Source: Pseudoalteromonas sp. A25
GTDB taxonomy: Bacteria; Pseudomonadota; Gammaproteobacteria; Enterobacterales; Alteromonadaceae
DNA: 64,000 nucleotides
Direction of reading: 5' to 3'
NCBI RefSeq assembly: GCF_009176705.1
Contig: NZ_AP021846.1
Span: forward strand, 2,884,001-2,948,000
The position numbers and the translations under genes are program-made. Under the pieces are notes generated by a model. The model made no database searches. It had not been told where the DNA came from and was given only the letters and a program-made list of their open reading frames with translations. Positions 46,970-57,096 of the stretch are shown here, piece after piece. Each line of letters opens with the position of its first letter. Position 1 is the stretch's first letter.

Positions 46970-47344
46970 ATGAAAAAACTACTTTTAATTGCTGCGCTTG
47001 CAACCCCATTACTTTCAGGCTGTATTGTTGCAGTATCAGACGGCGAAGTTGAACATCGCTGGGCTAAACACAACGGTAATTGGGAAAAAACCTTTCATGA
47101 CAATCGCCAGAAAATTGCTAAGTTAAGTATCGGCGCCGACTATCAAAGTGTATTAGATTCGTTTGATACACCAGAGTTTACTGAATTAGTAAAAAAAGGC
47201 GATAACGTTTATCAAGTATTGTACTTTGGCACCAACAGTAAGCACTCAGATGGTAAAGTCACCAAAGATGAATGTACGCCGCTTGTTTTTAAAGACTCAA
47301 AGTTAATTGGCTTTGGCCAAAGTGCAATGGCTGAAATTTTATAA
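46970..47344 (+). CDS. DUF3192 lipoprotein
   Basis: 124 residues with a lipoprotein signal ending LLSGC. The body contains RQKIAKLSIGADYQSVLDSF and YQVLYFGTNSKHSDGKVTKD, a pattern of the DUF3192 proteins of Vibrio, Shewanella and Pseudoalteromonas. Function unknown; likely an outer or inner membrane lipoprotein. AAGGA precedes the ATG. Confidence 0.8.
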   Translation: MKKLLLIAALATPLLSGCIVAVSDGEVEHRWAKHNGNWEKTFHDNRQKIAKLSIGADYQSVLDSFDTPEFTELVKKGDNVYQVLYFGTNSKHSDGKVTKDECTPLVFKDSKLIGFGQSAMAEIL

Positions 47345-47503
47345 CGTTTTTAATACCAAACTAGTTAACTAAGCGGTCAAAGTTTCTCGATTTATTTGTT
47401 CTAAAAGAGAAGGTTTTTAAAGCGTTTGGTGTCACCTTTAGTCCCTCAAAATGACTGAGTGTTATTGCAGAAAATAGGTGGGAATAATCAGTCTCACCTA
47501 TTT
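47345..47503. other. Intergenic region after the DUF3192 gene
   Basis: 159 bases with no convincing gene or clear terminator. Adjacent on the right is the short inverted-repeat element at 47504-47675; together they make the 313-base gap before the REC-GGDEF gene's stop. Confidence 0.4.
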
Positions 47504-47675
47504 AACCTCAGCTTCGTAAAGGGCCAAAAATAGTTAATATCAATAAAACTTGCCTGGGATACAATCTGACCACGGGGCTTTCTTCAAACTGGCCGTTTTT
47601 ATATAAGAGTGATCGGGCCATCACAGGTGAATATACTGAGAGCGTGAAGAAATTCGCTTATCCAGCGCTGAGGTT
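47504..47675. mobile_element. Short inverted-repeat (MITE-like) element ending in the REC-GGDEF gene
   Basis: The left end AACCTCAGCTTCG and the right end CGCTGAGGTT (AACCTCAGCGCTGGATAAGC when reversed) are inverted. They share the first nine bases with the element at 59281. The reversed right ends of both elements also share an ATAAG-GAATTT pattern. Flanks are ATTT on the left and ACTT on the right, so the duplication is imperfect. No transposase is encoded in the 172 bases. The rest of the interior does not resemble the other copy. Confidence 0.5.
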
Positions 47676-48572
47676 ACTTACCACCACTATGCGCTCTTGA
47701 TTAGCGTGAGCCTGCGATAACGCATCGTCGGCTGCTTTTAAACAGCACGCAATACCAATAGAAAAGTCTCTGTTTACAATCACTGTACCAATACTAATAC
47801 TGACGTGCGCACATATCGGAGATGCCTTGTGAGGCAGCAATAGTTGGTCGACCGCATCATGCATTGCCTGACAAAGAGACTCAACTTGCGCCGGTTCCTC
47901 CCCTGTAACCACAACACAAAAACGCACACCATCATAACGTGCTACAAAGCCTTGGCGGTGATTAATAACTTCTTCTAACGCATGTGCCACCTTTACTAGG
48001 CACTCATCACCGCCAGCATAGCCATGCACGTCGTTGTAAGCTTTGAAGTAATCGATATCGACTAGCATCAACGCCAAACTTTGCTCTGTACTTTGACATA
48101 GTTGCCACTGCTGCGCTAAGTGTTTATCAAGCAACCGACGATTGGGTAGTTCTGTTAGCCCATCAATTGATGCTAATTTCTCTAACAAATCACTTTTTTG
48201 CTTCAGAGCGAGGTGAATTTTAACTCGAGCTTTAACGATTAAAGGACTAAACGGTTTGGTTATGTAATCCACAGCGCCTATCTGCAGCCCTTTCACTTCA
48301 TCACTGTAACTGTTACTTAAAGATATAATGATGACAGGGATCATATAGGTTGCTGGCGATTCTTTTAACTTTTCTAAAAACAAAACACCACTGTCATCAA
48401 CTAACCTAATATCCGTAATAATTAAATCTACGTTTTGTGAAGCAATAATTTCTAATGCGCTCGCCGAGCTGTCACATATCGTAACTTGGCAGTCTTCGCT
48501 TAGGGTGTTTTCCAATACAACTCTGTTTAAAGGGTCACTGTCGACAACAAGAACATGGGCACTAGATAACAT
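47658..48572 (-). CDS. Receiver-GGDEF protein with degenerate active site
   Basis: 304 residues. Receiver domain (about 1-120): acidic VVDSDP, Asp in LIITDIRLVDDSG, Lys in YITKPFS. GGDEF domain (about 135-300): FKAYNDVHGYAGGDECLVKV is the substrate-side stretch, but the active-site loop reads RYDGVRF instead of RxGGDEF, so it is probably not an active cyclase. The last codons SNLSAG and the stop come from the end of the element at 47504-47675. The start abuts the stop of the hybrid kinase gene, so the two make an operon and probably a signalling pair. Confidence 0.85.
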   Translation of the reverse strand: MLSSAHVLVVDSDPLNRVVLENTLSEDCQVTICDSSASALEIIASQNVDLIITDIRLVDDSGVLFLEKLKESPATYMIPVIIISLSNSYSDEVKGLQIGAVDYITKPFSPLIVKARVKIHLALKQKSDLLEKLASIDGLTELPNRRLLDKHLAQQWQLCQSTEQSLALMLVDIDYFKAYNDVHGYAGGDECLVKVAHALEEVINHRQGFVARYDGVRFCVVVTGEEPAQVESLCQAMHDAVDQLLLPHKASPICAHVSISIGTVIVNRDFSIGIACCLKAADDALSQAHANQERIVVVSNLSAG

Positions 48573-51500
48573 TCACCTTCCTTTATTCTGCATCAATATA
48601 TACTCTCGAGCTTGAGTTAAACGCATCATTAACTGTGTAACCAAGTGACTCTGTTGTAATTGATTAGTTTGCTTTAAATACTGCTCTAACTGCATAGCCG
48701 CTTTGGACAATGCAACAAAACCAATTCCACCGGCAGCCCCCTTAATGTTGTGCGCCATCATTTGTAGTTTAACTACATCATTTTGTGCAACAACCTTTTG
48801 TAAATATTCTGTACACATATTAGCAAACTTATCAAGCATTTTATTTAATAACTCAGCATTACCCATCATTTGCTGAAGCGCTAATTGCCCATCAAAAAAC
48901 GAGGTCTCACTCTTGATGTATTGCTGTAGCGTTTGGTGAAGCAGGTTGTGTGCCACTGGCTTGGTTAAATAGTCACTCATGCCTACTTCTAGGGCTTGTG
49001 CTTGCTCACTCGTCTGAGCATTTGCCGTGAGCGCGACAACAGGCTTAGTAAATTCAGGTAGTGCTTCTTTGAGCATATGCGTTGCTTGAAATCCATCAAT
49101 ACTCGGCATATGAATGTCCATAAATATAATGTCAGGCTGCAACGCACTTACTACATCAACCAAATTAGTCGCAGAATTCAGAACAACAACATTTGCACCT
49201 AATGTGCGCAACATATTCTCGGTGATATCAAGGTTAAGACTATTGTCGTCAACAACTAGACATAAACAGCCTGATATCTCTTGTTGCATTTGAGGCGATT
49301 CTGACGTCATTTGCTGATGTGTTAAAAAGCAAAGAACACTTTGCGAAAACATTATTTCGGGTTCACACATCACAGTCGTTGAACGCAGTGTTGGTAAAGA
49401 AAAGCTAGGATCGGTCGTGATCACATGCTTTAAACTTCCAACCTGTTTAGGCATATACTGAGCAAGCGCATTCGCTTCGCTGCGCTCACAAATCACTAAA
49501 CTTTTATACGCTTTTTTCACTAGCTCTTGTGCGGCTTCATTGGCGCTGTGTACAACGCAAATATCGTGCAGGCCAAGTAAGTGCTTTACCTTATCTTTGC
49601 CACACAACCACAATACTGGCGCATGTTCTTGGCGTATCGCACATTCTGCCTTGTCAAAATTTAAAGAAAACGAAAACTCGCTCCCTTTATCAAGTTCACT
49701 CGATAATGAAATACTTCCCCCAAGTAGTGAGACTTCATGTTTTGCAATCGCCAACCCTAAACCAATTCCCTCATGCTGACGCGATAAAGACTCATCACCT
49801 TGCGTGAATGCATCAAACAAACGCTGTTGATCCTCGATTTTGATTCCGATACCAGTATCTGCCACACAAAAACGAATTAACTGCTGCTCTTTATTGTCGG
49901 TGATCACTGACAACTTCAACGTGATACTCCCTTTTTGCGTATATTTAACCGCATTGTTGAGTAAGTTCAGCAATATTTGTTTTAGTTTGTTTACATCACT
50001 TTGTAATATCGGCCAAACTCGTTCATCAATTTTAAGGCTCAGGGAAAGTTGCTTTTGCTCACTTAAAGGCGCTATCAGCTCTTGGCAATCCTTAATTAAT
50101 GTTGCAACACAAAACGGTTCGATACATACCGCTTGTTTTTGCCGCTCCACTTTGGCAAATGTAAGAATACTATCAAGCATACTAAGCAACTGGTGTGATG
50201 CATGCTCCACCTTTGCTAACATCCCTAAATGCTGCTCGCTACAGTACTGCTTTTTCATTATTCCCACCACACCTTGGATCACATTTAAAGGCGTACGGAT
50301 CTCATGACTGATGTTAGCGATAAAGCGACTCTTAGCTAAAGTAGCACGCTCAGCATCAAGCTTTGCTTGCGTTAGGCTTGTAATGTCTTGCAAATGCAAC
50401 ACGTAATATTTTGCAACCTTCGCTTTATCCCACACAAGCGATACACTTAGCTGCAGCCAACTGTATGGTGGCTTTTGAGAAATACTTAGCTCTAATACAT
50501 TTTTAGTATTCTTTAGCAACATGCTCAGTATATGAGAAATCGCTAAATAGTTATCTGAAGAAAACAATGAAGACAAGTGTATATTTGGCTGAAATCCGCT
50601 GCACTCAAGATACCGACGTGCCGCTTTATTCATTGCTAACACTTCTTTTTCCAGAGACACTAAAATAACGCCATTGGGCGCATACTCCATGGCAGCTTTA
50701 AAGTTTTCCTCGGAGGTTTGTAATGCTTTTATCGCTTGTTGTTGGGCACTAATATCCCGTGCCACTCCCAGACTGCCTAATATCCCTCTTTGTGAATCTA
50801 AAAAAGGACTCAGAGTTAACAGGTAGCTTTTGTCGTCTAACACAACGGTTTGCGTAATGGCTTGCATTTGCTCATGCATTTGTTGTTCGAGTGACAATAA
50901 TTCAGGGTATAAACAGGTAATTTCATGCAACTCACGCCCTACTAAAGACGACTTTTCAATCCCTAAAAACAGTTCAAATGCTTTGTTACAACCAATAAAC
51001 GAACCATCGATATTTTTAAAATAAATCAGATCAGGGACACTATCTAGCACGGTGTTTAGTAAAGCAGCTTGGCGCTCTTTCGCTTCCAAAGAACGTGACA
51101 AAGCCTTTTTTTGCGATTGTACTTGCTCATCTAATATTTCGTTATTGCGTTGTAATTGCTCAAGCAAGCTTTGCTTTTGAGTTATGACTTTTTTTACTGT
51201 TTTGAACCATGGCTGCCAATCTGTAGGGACAATATAATCAAAAGTACTTTTTGGCGTTTGCTCTTGATGTGTAAGGTAGTTTAAAAAGTAACTAACAGGA
51301 CGAATAAAAATACGGTTGCCTAACCAACTTAACAACACATAAATGGCAACCATAAAGGTCATCAAAAAGCTAAATTCAAGCAATACCTCAAATAAAACAG
51401 GCTTAATAAACTGCATCTCATCTTGTTCATACACCACATCTATGGGCCCATAACCTCGCAGCGAATACAACTGCACACCACCTAACCATGGAATAGCATT

Positions 51501-52289
51501 GCTGGTATTATTTTTTGGCCTCAGCTCTATGTATTCATCATTGAGCAAACTGCGTTTATCAGAGTTTAACAAGCTCACCTTAACATGCTCTACCGTCAGC
51601 TCGTTTAACCAATCCGCGATATCTTCACTGTCGTACACCAACATCGCATATTCACCCTTTGCATCGCCACTTTGCTTTGCAACACTAAAATAATACTTAT
51701 CTTCGATTTTTACTCGCTGACTGCTGCTGAGATTATATTTTGAAAAGTCAGGGGCTAATTCGCCGTCGAGCATGGCGCTGAGTAGATGGCTAGTATCGGC
51801 GTTCCTTCGTCGAACAAAGGCAAATTGCCCTTCTTTTACATAAGCGATGGCATCTAGCGAAGGGATGAGTGATAAAGCAGTATTGAATGCAGGTCCCAGC
51901 GCAAGTATTTGCTGCCAATTATCGGGCACACTCGCATCCTTTTGTAAAGTTCTGCGAACCACAACTTCACCTCCATCAGCTGCAAGTTTATGATAATAAC
52001 TACCTGTTTTATCGAGCGTTTGCAAAATAGATTCTTCAAACTGATAACTCAGTGGCAATTCAATGCTGGTGAAAATATTGTCAATTACATTGCTGGCCTG
52101 CGCCGACTTTTGCTTCACCTGAGAGTCAATGGCCTGATAATAAGCTTGGTGCTCTAAAAAAGCTCGATTTAGCTTAATGTGGTATAAGTGTAAACATAAA
52201 AATCCAGCGACAAATATCGACATAAATAACCCCGCCAAAGCAGCTCTTCGATATTTTTTTAGCGGAATAAAGTCTTGCGTCTCGTCCAT
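48573..52289 (-). CDS. Hybrid sensor histidine kinase (PAS-HisKA-HATPase-REC-Hpt)
   Basis: 1238 residues from ATG 52289; a TTG three codons upstream is possible. Order: helix (about 17-37), periplasmic region (to about 295), second helix (about 300-322), coiled coil, two PAS domains (about 410-640), HisKA with H662 in NISHEIRTPLNVIQG, HATPase (GLGLAIAKHEVSLLGGS), receiver with D1058 in FMDIHMPSIDG, and Hpt with H1180 in MAHNIKGAAGG. This is a full internal phosphorelay. The next gene, starting at once after its stop, encodes a receiver-GGDEF protein that is its likely target. Confidence 0.9.
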   Translation of the reverse strand: MDETQDFIPLKKYRRAALAGLFMSIFVAGFLCLHLYHIKLNRAFLEHQAYYQAIDSQVKQKSAQASNVIDNIFTSIELPLSYQFEESILQTLDKTGSYYHKLAADGGEVVVRRTLQKDASVPDNWQQILALGPAFNTALSLIPSLDAIAYVKEGQFAFVRRRNADTSHLLSAMLDGELAPDFSKYNLSSSQRVKIEDKYYFSVAKQSGDAKGEYAMLVYDSEDIADWLNELTVEHVKVSLLNSDKRSLLNDEYIELRPKNNTSNAIPWLGGVQLYSLRGYGPIDVVYEQDEMQFIKPVLFEVLLEFSFLMTFMVAIYVLLSWLGNRIFIRPVSYFLNYLTHQEQTPKSTFDYIVPTDWQPWFKTVKKVITQKQSLLEQLQRNNEILDEQVQSQKKALSRSLEAKERQAALLNTVLDSVPDLIYFKNIDGSFIGCNKAFELFLGIEKSSLVGRELHEITCLYPELLSLEQQMHEQMQAITQTVVLDDKSYLLTLSPFLDSQRGILGSLGVARDISAQQQAIKALQTSEENFKAAMEYAPNGVILVSLEKEVLAMNKAARRYLECSGFQPNIHLSSLFSSDNYLAISHILSMLLKNTKNVLELSISQKPPYSWLQLSVSLVWDKAKVAKYYVLHLQDITSLTQAKLDAERATLAKSRFIANISHEIRTPLNVIQGVVGIMKKQYCSEQHLGMLAKVEHASHQLLSMLDSILTFAKVERQKQAVCIEPFCVATLIKDCQELIAPLSEQKQLSLSLKIDERVWPILQSDVNKLKQILLNLLNNAVKYTQKGSITLKLSVITDNKEQQLIRFCVADTGIGIKIEDQQRLFDAFTQGDESLSRQHEGIGLGLAIAKHEVSLLGGSISLSSELDKGSEFSFSLNFDKAECAIRQEHAPVLWLCGKDKVKHLLGLHDICVVHSANEAAQELVKKAYKSLVICERSEANALAQYMPKQVGSLKHVITTDPSFSLPTLRSTTVMCEPEIMFSQSVLCFLTHQQMTSESPQMQQEISGCLCLVVDDNSLNLDITENMLRTLGANVVVLNSATNLVDVVSALQPDIIFMDIHMPSIDGFQATHMLKEALPEFTKPVVALTANAQTSEQAQALEVGMSDYLTKPVAHNLLHQTLQQYIKSETSFFDGQLALQQMMGNAELLNKMLDKFANMCTEYLQKVVAQNDVVKLQMMAHNIKGAAGGIGFVALSKAAMQLEQYLKQTNQLQQSHLVTQLMMRLTQAREYILMQNKGR

Positions 52290-52367
52290 TGCAGCCAAAG
52301 TTCTTATTGTTTATTAGGCAGAAACATTACCAGTAATGAAAGGATTGTCTATTAAAAGTAGTTCAAA

Positions 52368-52391
52368 GCAGGCTGCAATGTTGCAGCCTGC
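52368..52391 (-). terminator. Hairpin after the PhoH-like gene
   Basis: GCAGGCTGCAA-TG-TTGCAGCCTGC has perfect 11-base arms, 14 bases past the stop. The following sequence (CTTTGAAC on the minus strand) is a poor T-run. Confidence 0.6.
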
Positions 52392-52404
52392 AAGTGTTTA
52401 TTGA

Positions 52405-53811
52405 CTATAAGTCTTCTTCTGCAAATGACGCTAAACGACTACGTACTACGCCATTTAAATTAATTGTGGCACTTCCCTCAAAGTGTTTAAAACGCTCAAC
52501 TAAGTAGGTTAAACCTGATGTAACCGGCGTTAGATAATTACTATCAATTTGCGCCAAATTACCCGTGCATATTAACTTAGTGCCCTCACCACAGCGCGTA
52601 ATGATTGTTTTCAACTGTGATGCGGTCAAGTTTTGACTTTCATCTAAAATAACAACCGCGTTTTGAATACTTCTCCCTCGCATAAAGTTTACGGATTTAA
52701 ATTGGATGTTGGCTTTTTCCATAATATAGTTTCGGCTAGATATAGGACTTTCGTCATTTTTATGTAATACCTCCAAAGTGTCGGTAATAGCCGCAAGCCA
52801 AGGTGCCATTTTCTCTTCTTCAGTCCCGGGCAAAAACCCGATGCTTTCAGCAATCTCAGGTGTATTACGCGTCACAATGACTTTATCGTAAATACCTTTT
52901 TCAATAATCATTTCAAGCGCACTTGCTAATGCTAGCAACGTTTTACCGCAACCGGCAGGCCCTGTAAGAATAACTAACTCAATATCAGGGTCTAATAGTG
53001 CATCTAGCGCCATACCTTGATAAATATTCTTTGGTTTTACTCCCCATGCCATTTGGTGCATTAAGCGCTCTCGGCTTAAATCTTTCAAGGTAATATGTTC
53101 ATCATCATAGCTATCCACTCGCGCTGCAAAGTGCTCACTATCATCAATGAGGTACTCATTGCAAAATACGTCAGGCAGCAGCGCTTTAGGTACGTGGTGC
53201 AAAGTGTAACGACCTTGCTGCTGCGAAGTGCATTCGCCTACATTTTGCCAAAAATCACCACTGATCTTTAAAAAGCCAGTGCTGAGTAACTTAATGTCAT
53301 CAATTAACTGATCGGTACGATAGTCCTCTACAAACTTAAGCCCTGCTCCCTTGGCTTTAAGTCGCATATTGATATCTTTAGTAACTAAAACAACCTTCTT
53401 CTCACTATATTGTTTTTGTAAGCGCACCGCACAGTTAATAATACGATGGTCATTCTCGTTACCTGGTAACCCTGAAATGCTATCAGGAAATAAATGATCA
53501 TTCACAATAACCAACTTGCCTCGTGCAAGTGGACCATGTTCTTTATCAGATTGAATACTGGGTAATCTCACTCCTTCTAGCATTTGTTCGGGGGAGGCAT
53601 CTTTTAGTACATCGTCAAGGCTACGAATAGCGATTCTGGCGTCACGACTAACATCGCGCTTTCTATCTTTAATGTGATCTAGCTCTTCAAGTACTGTCAT
53701 GGGAATTACCACGTCATGTTCTTGAAAGGAAAGATAAGCGAGGGGCTCGTGAAGTAGTACGTTGGTGTCAAGTACGTACACTTTTCTGTCTAGGTCTTGA
53801 TCTTTTCCCAT
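52405..53811 (-). CDS. PIN-PhoH ATPase (PhoH family, YlaK-like)
   Basis: 468 residues from ATG 53811, preceded by AGGA at 8 bases; the frame is open 24 codons further but without a ribosome site. N-terminal PIN domain (about 8-150): KVYVLDTNVLLHEP and MTVLEELDHIK carry the acidic nuclease residues. C-terminal PhoH ATPase (about 230-468): Walker A GPAGCGKTLLALA and Walker B VVILDESQNLT. Related proteins are RNA helicase/nucleases (PhoH2 of mycobacteria). The cellular substrate is not known. It is monocistronic and divergent from rapA. Confidence 0.88.
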   Translation of the reverse strand: MGKDQDLDRKVYVLDTNVLLHEPLAYLSFQEHDVVIPMTVLEELDHIKDRKRDVSRDARIAIRSLDDVLKDASPEQMLEGVRLPSIQSDKEHGPLARGKLVIVNDHLFPDSISGLPGNENDHRIINCAVRLQKQYSEKKVVLVTKDINMRLKAKGAGLKFVEDYRTDQLIDDIKLLSTGFLKISGDFWQNVGECTSQQQGRYTLHHVPKALLPDVFCNEYLIDDSEHFAARVDSYDDEHITLKDLSRERLMHQMAWGVKPKNIYQGMALDALLDPDIELVILTGPAGCGKTLLALASALEMIIEKGIYDKVIVTRNTPEIAESIGFLPGTEEEKMAPWLAAITDTLEVLHKNDESPISSRNYIMEKANIQFKSVNFMRGRSIQNAVVILDESQNLTASQLKTIITRCGEGTKLICTGNLAQIDSNYLTPVTSGLTYLVERFKHFEGSATINLNGVVRSRLASFAEEDL

Positions 53812-54024
53812 AGCGCATTCCTGTCGTTTGCAATTAAATATGCTATACCCAATACATTTGTAGGCAATGCCAACAATTTGCATGGCTATAATCCAAGTTT
53901 AGTCTATTTGTCATAAAAGTCTGTTTCATGACAGCTAACTGCTCACTAATCAAACAAACAGCGAGACTCTTAGCTTTTAAAATAAATAGTCTTTTATAGG
54001 CACATTCAGTATCAATAAACAAGA

Positions 54025-54053
54025 TTGAACAACGCCAAGCGAACGGTTAACAT
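54025..54053 (+). promoter_or_regulatory. Probable rapA promoter
   Basis: TTGAAC (54025-54030) and TAACAT (54048-54053) are 17 bases apart, about 33 bases before the rapA ATG. Each matches the sigma-70 consensus in four or five of six positions. Confidence 0.5.
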
Positions 54054-54085
54054 AGCCGCCTTTTTTCTGCTAAGACGAGACAAAC

Positions 54086-56983
54086 ATGAATTTTTCCTTA
54101 GGTCAGCGCTGGATCAGTGATACTGAGTCAGATTTAGGATTAGGTACCATCGTGGCTTTAGAGGGTCGCCAAGTCACTATATTGTTCCCCGCCAGTGGAG
54201 AAAATCGCGTGTATTCAATGCAAGAAGCACCTGTTACGCGAGTCGTATTCAACCCAGGCGATGTTATTCGCCATGTTGAAGAGTGGGAATTACAAGTAGA
54301 AACGCTTGAGCAACAAGGTGATCTGCTTTGCTATCACGGTATTCGTCTCGATACGCAAGAAAAAACCTCATTAAAAGAAACTTTTCTTGACCACTTTATA
54401 AAGTTTAATAAACCGCAAGATAGGTTATTTGCCGGGCAAGTTGACCGTTTTGACCGTTATACGTTGCGTTATCAAACTTGGCAGCATCAATTTAATCGCC
54501 AACAGTCTCATTTAAAAGGTGTTGTTGGGCAACGTGCAAGCCTGATCCCCCACCAGTTATATATCGCTGATGAAGTCGGTAAGCGATTTGCGCCTCGCGT
54601 GCTGCTATCAGATGAGGTAGGTCTTGGTAAAACCATTGAAGCCGGTATGATTTTGCACCAGCAAATTTTGACTGGCCGTGCCAATCGCGTGCTTATTGTG
54701 GTGCCAGAAAATTTGCAACATCAATGGCTTGTGGAAATGCTGCGCCGCTTCAATTTACGTTTTTCTATTTTTGATGAAGAGCGCTGCGATGAAGCCTTTG
54801 CCGACTCACCCAATGTGTTTGATACCGAACAACTCGTTTTAGTTAGCCTAGAATTTATAACCAAAAAGCGCCGCTGGTTTGAACAAGCCACTCTAGCTGA
54901 TTGGGACCTTTTGGTGATTGATGAAGCACATCACCTGACCGTCACCAAAGACAAGCCGAGCACTGAATACTTGCGCATGGCGGAGTTAAGCCAAGATATC
55001 CCAGGCCTCATTTTATTAACCGCAACACCAGACCAACTTGGCCACTATAGCCACTTTGCGCGCCTGCAGCTTCTCGACCCTGACCGCTTCTACGATTACG
55101 ATAAGTTTGTAGAAGAAGAAAGCCACTACAAAGAAGTGGCTGAGGCAGCCAATCAACTGTTGCATGATGGGGCGCTGGATGACAAGGGCCAAGCAACAAT
55201 TATCGAGTTATTAAAAGAAACCGATATTTCAAGCTTACTATCTGATGCGCAGGGCGGTGATGAGTCGGCAAAGCAAGAGATCTTATCAATGTTGTTAGAC
55301 CGCCATGGCACAGGCCGGATCTTATTCCGAAATAGCCGCAGTGGCATTGAAGGATATCCAGGGCGTAAGTTACATAGCTACCCCGTTGAGCTCCCTAAGC
55401 AGTATAAAACGGCCATGTCTGTGCTCGGCAGCATGGGCGGAATTCAAAGTGCTGAAAAATCAGCATTAAGAGCCCTCTTTCCAGAAAAGATTTTCCAAGA
55501 ATTTGAGGGGGAAGGCAGTGGCTGGACCGCATTTGATCCGCGTGTAAATTGGTTAATTGACACCTTAAAATCGCTTAAACATGAAAAGGTTTTATTGATC
55601 TGCGCACAAGCACAAACAGCGATTAGCTTAGAACAAGTATTGCGTGAACGAGAAGCTATTAAAGCAGCCGTATTCCACGAAGGCATGTCGATTGTTGAAC
55701 GTGACAGAGCCGCAGCCTTTTTTGCTGATGAATATGACAGCGCGCAAGTTTTGCTGTGTTCAGAAATTGGTTCAGAAGGCCGCAACTTTCAGTTTTCGCA
55801 CCACCTAGTGCTATTTGATTTGCCGCTGAATCCTGATTTGCTTGAACAACGCATCGGCCGCCTTGACCGTATTGGGCAAAAGTTTGACGTGAATATTCAC
55901 GTACCTTACTTTGAAAATACGGCGCAAGAGGTATTACTGCGTTGGTATCAAGAGGGCTTAGATGCATTTGAAACCACCAGCACAACAGGGCAACTATTGT
56001 ATAAAGAGTTCTCTGAAGAGCTGTTAGAGCTAATTAGTGAACACAATTGCGATGAAGAAAGCCTAGACCCATTACTTGAGCAAGTAGCCAAGCAAAATCG
56101 CGTACTGCGCTCTCAAATGGAGCAAGGCCGTGACCGACTATTAGAGCTGCACTCAAGCGGCCAAGGTAAAGCCGAAAAACTAGTGAGCGAAATCGAGCTG
56201 CTTGATGATGATGTTGTACTCCCTGCATACATGATCAATGCGTTTGATATTTTTGGTGTTTCACAAGAAGATAAAGGTGAAAACACCATCATCTTAAAGC
56301 CTACCGAGCATATGCTTAACCCGTCATTTCCTTGCTTAAAAGACGATGGCATTACAGTCACGTTTGACCGCGCAACGGCTTTATCACAAGAAGATGCCCA
56401 TTTTATTAGCTGGGATCACCCGATGGTACAGGGCACCATGGATATGATCTGTGATGATGATTTTGGTAGTGCATCAGTAGCCCTTCTTAAGAATAAAAAG
56501 CTTCCTGTTGGTACTTTTTTTGTTGAGCTAATTTTTATTGCAGAAGCTTCGGCTCCTAAGGCACTGCAGGTAGGTCGCTTTTTACCACCAACCCCTATTC
56601 GTATTCTATTAGACAAAGCGGGTAACAACTTGGCAGCAAACGTTGCATTCGATGCATTTAACAGCCAGTTATCGGCTGTTGGACGCCAAACAGCTAGCAA
56701 ATTAGCGAATGCATTACAAAGCGCTATTCACCCCCTGATCACCAAAGCGAACGAGTTGGCATCTAACGAACTTGATAGTATTCAAGCACACGCCCAGCAA
56801 AAAATGCTCGATGTGATGAACGATGAGCAAAGTCGCTTGGTGGCACTCAAAACCATCAACCCAAATATTCGAGATGAAGAGATCAAAGTATTTGATAAAC
56901 AACGCACCGAATTAACGAGCCATATCTCCAAAGCTCAGCTCAAGCTTGATGCGATCCGTTTAATAGTCGTAACTCACGACTAA
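54086..56983 (+). CDS. rapA: RNA polymerase-associated ATPase RapA
   Basis: 965 residues (E. coli RapA has 968). This Swi2/Snf2 ATPase binds core RNA polymerase and helps recycle it. N-terminal domains begin FSLGQRWISDTESDLGLGTI. The helicase core has Walker A LLSDEVGLGKTIEAGMIL, LVIDEAHHL, LLTATPDQLG, LLCSEIGSEGRNFQF and EQRIGRLDRIGQ. The C-terminal spacer and coiled region extend to the end. It is followed by an intrinsic terminator, then rluA on the same strand, as in E. coli. Confidence 0.96.
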   Translation: MNFSLGQRWISDTESDLGLGTIVALEGRQVTILFPASGENRVYSMQEAPVTRVVFNPGDVIRHVEEWELQVETLEQQGDLLCYHGIRLDTQEKTSLKETFLDHFIKFNKPQDRLFAGQVDRFDRYTLRYQTWQHQFNRQQSHLKGVVGQRASLIPHQLYIADEVGKRFAPRVLLSDEVGLGKTIEAGMILHQQILTGRANRVLIVVPENLQHQWLVEMLRRFNLRFSIFDEERCDEAFADSPNVFDTEQLVLVSLEFITKKRRWFEQATLADWDLLVIDEAHHLTVTKDKPSTEYLRMAELSQDIPGLILLTATPDQLGHYSHFARLQLLDPDRFYDYDKFVEEESHYKEVAEAANQLLHDGALDDKGQATIIELLKETDISSLLSDAQGGDESAKQEILSMLLDRHGTGRILFRNSRSGIEGYPGRKLHSYPVELPKQYKTAMSVLGSMGGIQSAEKSALRALFPEKIFQEFEGEGSGWTAFDPRVNWLIDTLKSLKHEKVLLICAQAQTAISLEQVLREREAIKAAVFHEGMSIVERDRAAAFFADEYDSAQVLLCSEIGSEGRNFQFSHHLVLFDLPLNPDLLEQRIGRLDRIGQKFDVNIHVPYFENTAQEVLLRWYQEGLDAFETTSTTGQLLYKEFSEELLELISEHNCDEESLDPLLEQVAKQNRVLRSQMEQGRDRLLELHSSGQGKAEKLVSEIELLDDDVVLPAYMINAFDIFGVSQEDKGENTIILKPTEHMLNPSFPCLKDDGITVTFDRATALSQEDAHFISWDHPMVQGTMDMICDDDFGSASVALLKNKKLPVGTFFVELIFIAEASAPKALQVGRFLPPTPIRILLDKAGNNLAANVAFDAFNSQLSAVGRQTASKLANALQSAIHPLITKANELASNELDSIQAHAQQKMLDVMNDEQSRLVALKTINPNIRDEEIKVFDKQRTELTSHISKAQLKLDAIRLIVVTHD

Positions 56984-56990
56984 CTCTTTT

Positions 56991-57029
56991 AAATGGCCAA
57001 AAGTGATGTCTCATTTTTGGCCATTTTTT
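56991..57029 (+). terminator. Intrinsic terminator after rapA
   Basis: ATGGCCAAAA...TTTTGGCCAT (10-base arms) is followed by TTTTT, 10 bases past the rapA stop. It separates rapA from rluA. Confidence 0.85.
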
Positions 57030-57096
57030 AGCACCACTTTGCTTATAAACAAAACGCCGCTAAAATAGCGTGCTGAAAGACTCAAAGGGCTTCATT

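Noticed and set aside
55444..55985. Overlapping minus-strand open frames of 108 and 113 codons inside rapA
   Set aside because: They mirror the codon pattern of rapA and have no start signals.
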